Source of the DNA: an uncultured delta proteobacterium
GTDB lineage: Bacteria; Myxococcota_A; Polyangia; Polyangiales; Polyangiaceae
Direction of reading: 5' to 3'
NCBI GenBank assembly: GCA_903893335.1
Contig: CAITLX010000334.1
Coordinates: 1-17,176, forward strand
Length of the DNA stretch: 17,176 bases
Under the pieces are notes generated by a model. That model had not been told where the DNA came from, searched no databases, and saw only the letters and a program-made list of their open reading frames with translations. Both the position numbers and the translations under genes were made by a program. This document shows, in pieces, positions 16,586 through 17,176 of this stretch. The first letter of the stretch is position 1, and the number at the start of each line of letters is the position of its first letter.

Positions 16586-17176
16586 ATGCTGCTCCTCGAT
16601 GCCTTGCAGCGCGAACACGTCCGCATCGAGGCGACGCTCGGCGCGATGCGCACCTACGTCGCGCGGCGCGCGCGCGGCGAGGCCCCCCGCGCGGACGCAG
16701 CGCGCTTCGTGCGCTTCTTCCGCCTCTACGCCGACCGCTTCCACCACGCGCGCGAGGAGGGCGTCCTGTTCGAGGCGCTCGCGCGCGAGCTCGAGCTGCC
16801 CACCTCCCGCGGCCCCATCTTCGTGCTCGGCGAGGACCACCGCCGCATGCGCGCGATGCTCTCCGAGCTCGAGGGCCTGCTCGACGGCGAGCTCGACCCG
16901 CCGGGCGCCGAGCGCGCGAGCGCGCTGTTCGCGGCCTACGGCCACGCGCTCTCGCTGCACATCGACGCCGAGAACTCGGTGCTGTTTCCCGAGAGCGCCA
17001 CGAGGCTCGTCGCCGCCGGGGTGCTCGAGCTGCCCGACCGCGGGCCCACCGACGACGAGGCCGCCGCCGCCGACGACGGCGACGCGCTCGCCGCGGTCTA
17101 CCCGCCGTCGTTCGACCCCGCGATCGTGCGCGGCGAGGGGTGCGTCATCTGCCCGAACTTCGGCGCACCGTGCGAG
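16586..17176 (+). CDS. Hemerythrin-like (HHE) domain protein, 3' end outside window
   Basis: The open frame runs from the ATG to the window edge, 197 codons without a stop. Residues 1-140 form the four-helix hemerythrin-like pattern: H11 in LQREHVRIE, H53/H54 with E57/E58 in FHHAREEGVLF, H85 in GEDHRRM, and H125 with E129 in LHIDAENSVLFPE. These are the expected non-haem di-iron ligands, used in relatives for oxygen or NO sensing, iron handling or stress protection. After an Asp/Ala linker (about 155-170), the sequence carries C186-x2-C189-x6-C196 just before the window ends. The role of this cysteine group is unknown and it may continue. No Shine-Dalgarno precedes the ATG. The gene lies 52 bp after esterase B in the same direction and may be co-transcribed with it. 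Confidence 0.8.
   Translation, partial: MLLLDALQREHVRIEATLGAMRTYVARRARGEAPRADAARFVRFFRLYADRFHHAREEGVLFEALARELELPTSRGPIFVLGEDHRRMRAMLSELEGLLDGELDPPGAERASALFAAYGHALSLHIDAENSVLFPESATRLVAAGVLELPDRGPTDDEAAAADDGDALAAVYPPSFDPAIVRGEGCVICPNFGAPCE

Overview
The window is very GC-rich, strongly G/C-biased at third codon positions, and gene-dense, with no intergenic stretch over about 230 bp. Together with Asp/Ala-rich linkers on secreted lipoproteins, this suggests a large-genome myxobacterium (Myxococcota, Polyangia-like). That assignment is inference from composition and gene style; there is no rRNA or other marker. I see no mobile element, tRNA, rRNA, CRISPR array, integrase or prophage gene.

Layout. 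(1) 1-3181: the 3' part of a YfhO-like polytopic membrane protein (+) converges, with a 6 bp gap, on a GT-C (family 39-like) membrane glycosyltransferase (-). (2) 3182-9710, minus strand: a compact six-gene run read from right to left. It encodes 4-hydroxyphenylpyruvate dioxygenase (hpd), homogentisate 1,2-dioxygenase (hmgA), a small CbiX/SirB-like chelatase, biosynthetic-type threonine deaminase (ilvA), a small protein of about 190 residues, and a GMC flavoprotein oxidoreductase. Gaps are at most 43 bp and two junctions are stop/start overlaps. The first two genes are consecutive steps of tyrosine breakdown; the genes for the next two steps (maleylacetoacetate isomerase, fumarylacetoacetase) are absent here. 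The last two genes look like a split form of the long-chain-alcohol-oxidase type of GMC enzyme. (3) 9711-9937: a divergent control region with a good sigma-70-type promoter for pyrG and a weaker back-to-back candidate for hpd. (4) 9938-13680, plus strand: pyrG (CTP synthase), a Notum/pectin-acetylesterase-family lipoprotein, and a uridine kinase. (5) 13721-15240, minus strand: a Delta9-type acyl-CoA desaturase and an SRPBCC (DUF2505-like) protein. (6) 15319-17176, plus strand: a second Notum/pectin-acetylesterase-family lipoprotein and a hemerythrin-like protein that runs off the window.

How the parts fit. Two pyrimidine-nucleotide genes (pyrG, udk) flank the first esterase. Two esterase paralogues bracket udk, a desaturase and a lipid-binding-fold protein, so a lipid-linked envelope role is possible but unproven. 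Several genes without a Shine-Dalgarno have a -10-like hexamer 6-8 nt before the start codon, suggesting leaderless transcripts.

I found no clear-cut new defence or mobile system. The observations most worth following are the split alcohol oxidase, the paired Notum-like lipoproteins around a desaturase, the leaderless-promoter pattern, and a perfect 10 bp inverted repeat touching a start codon.
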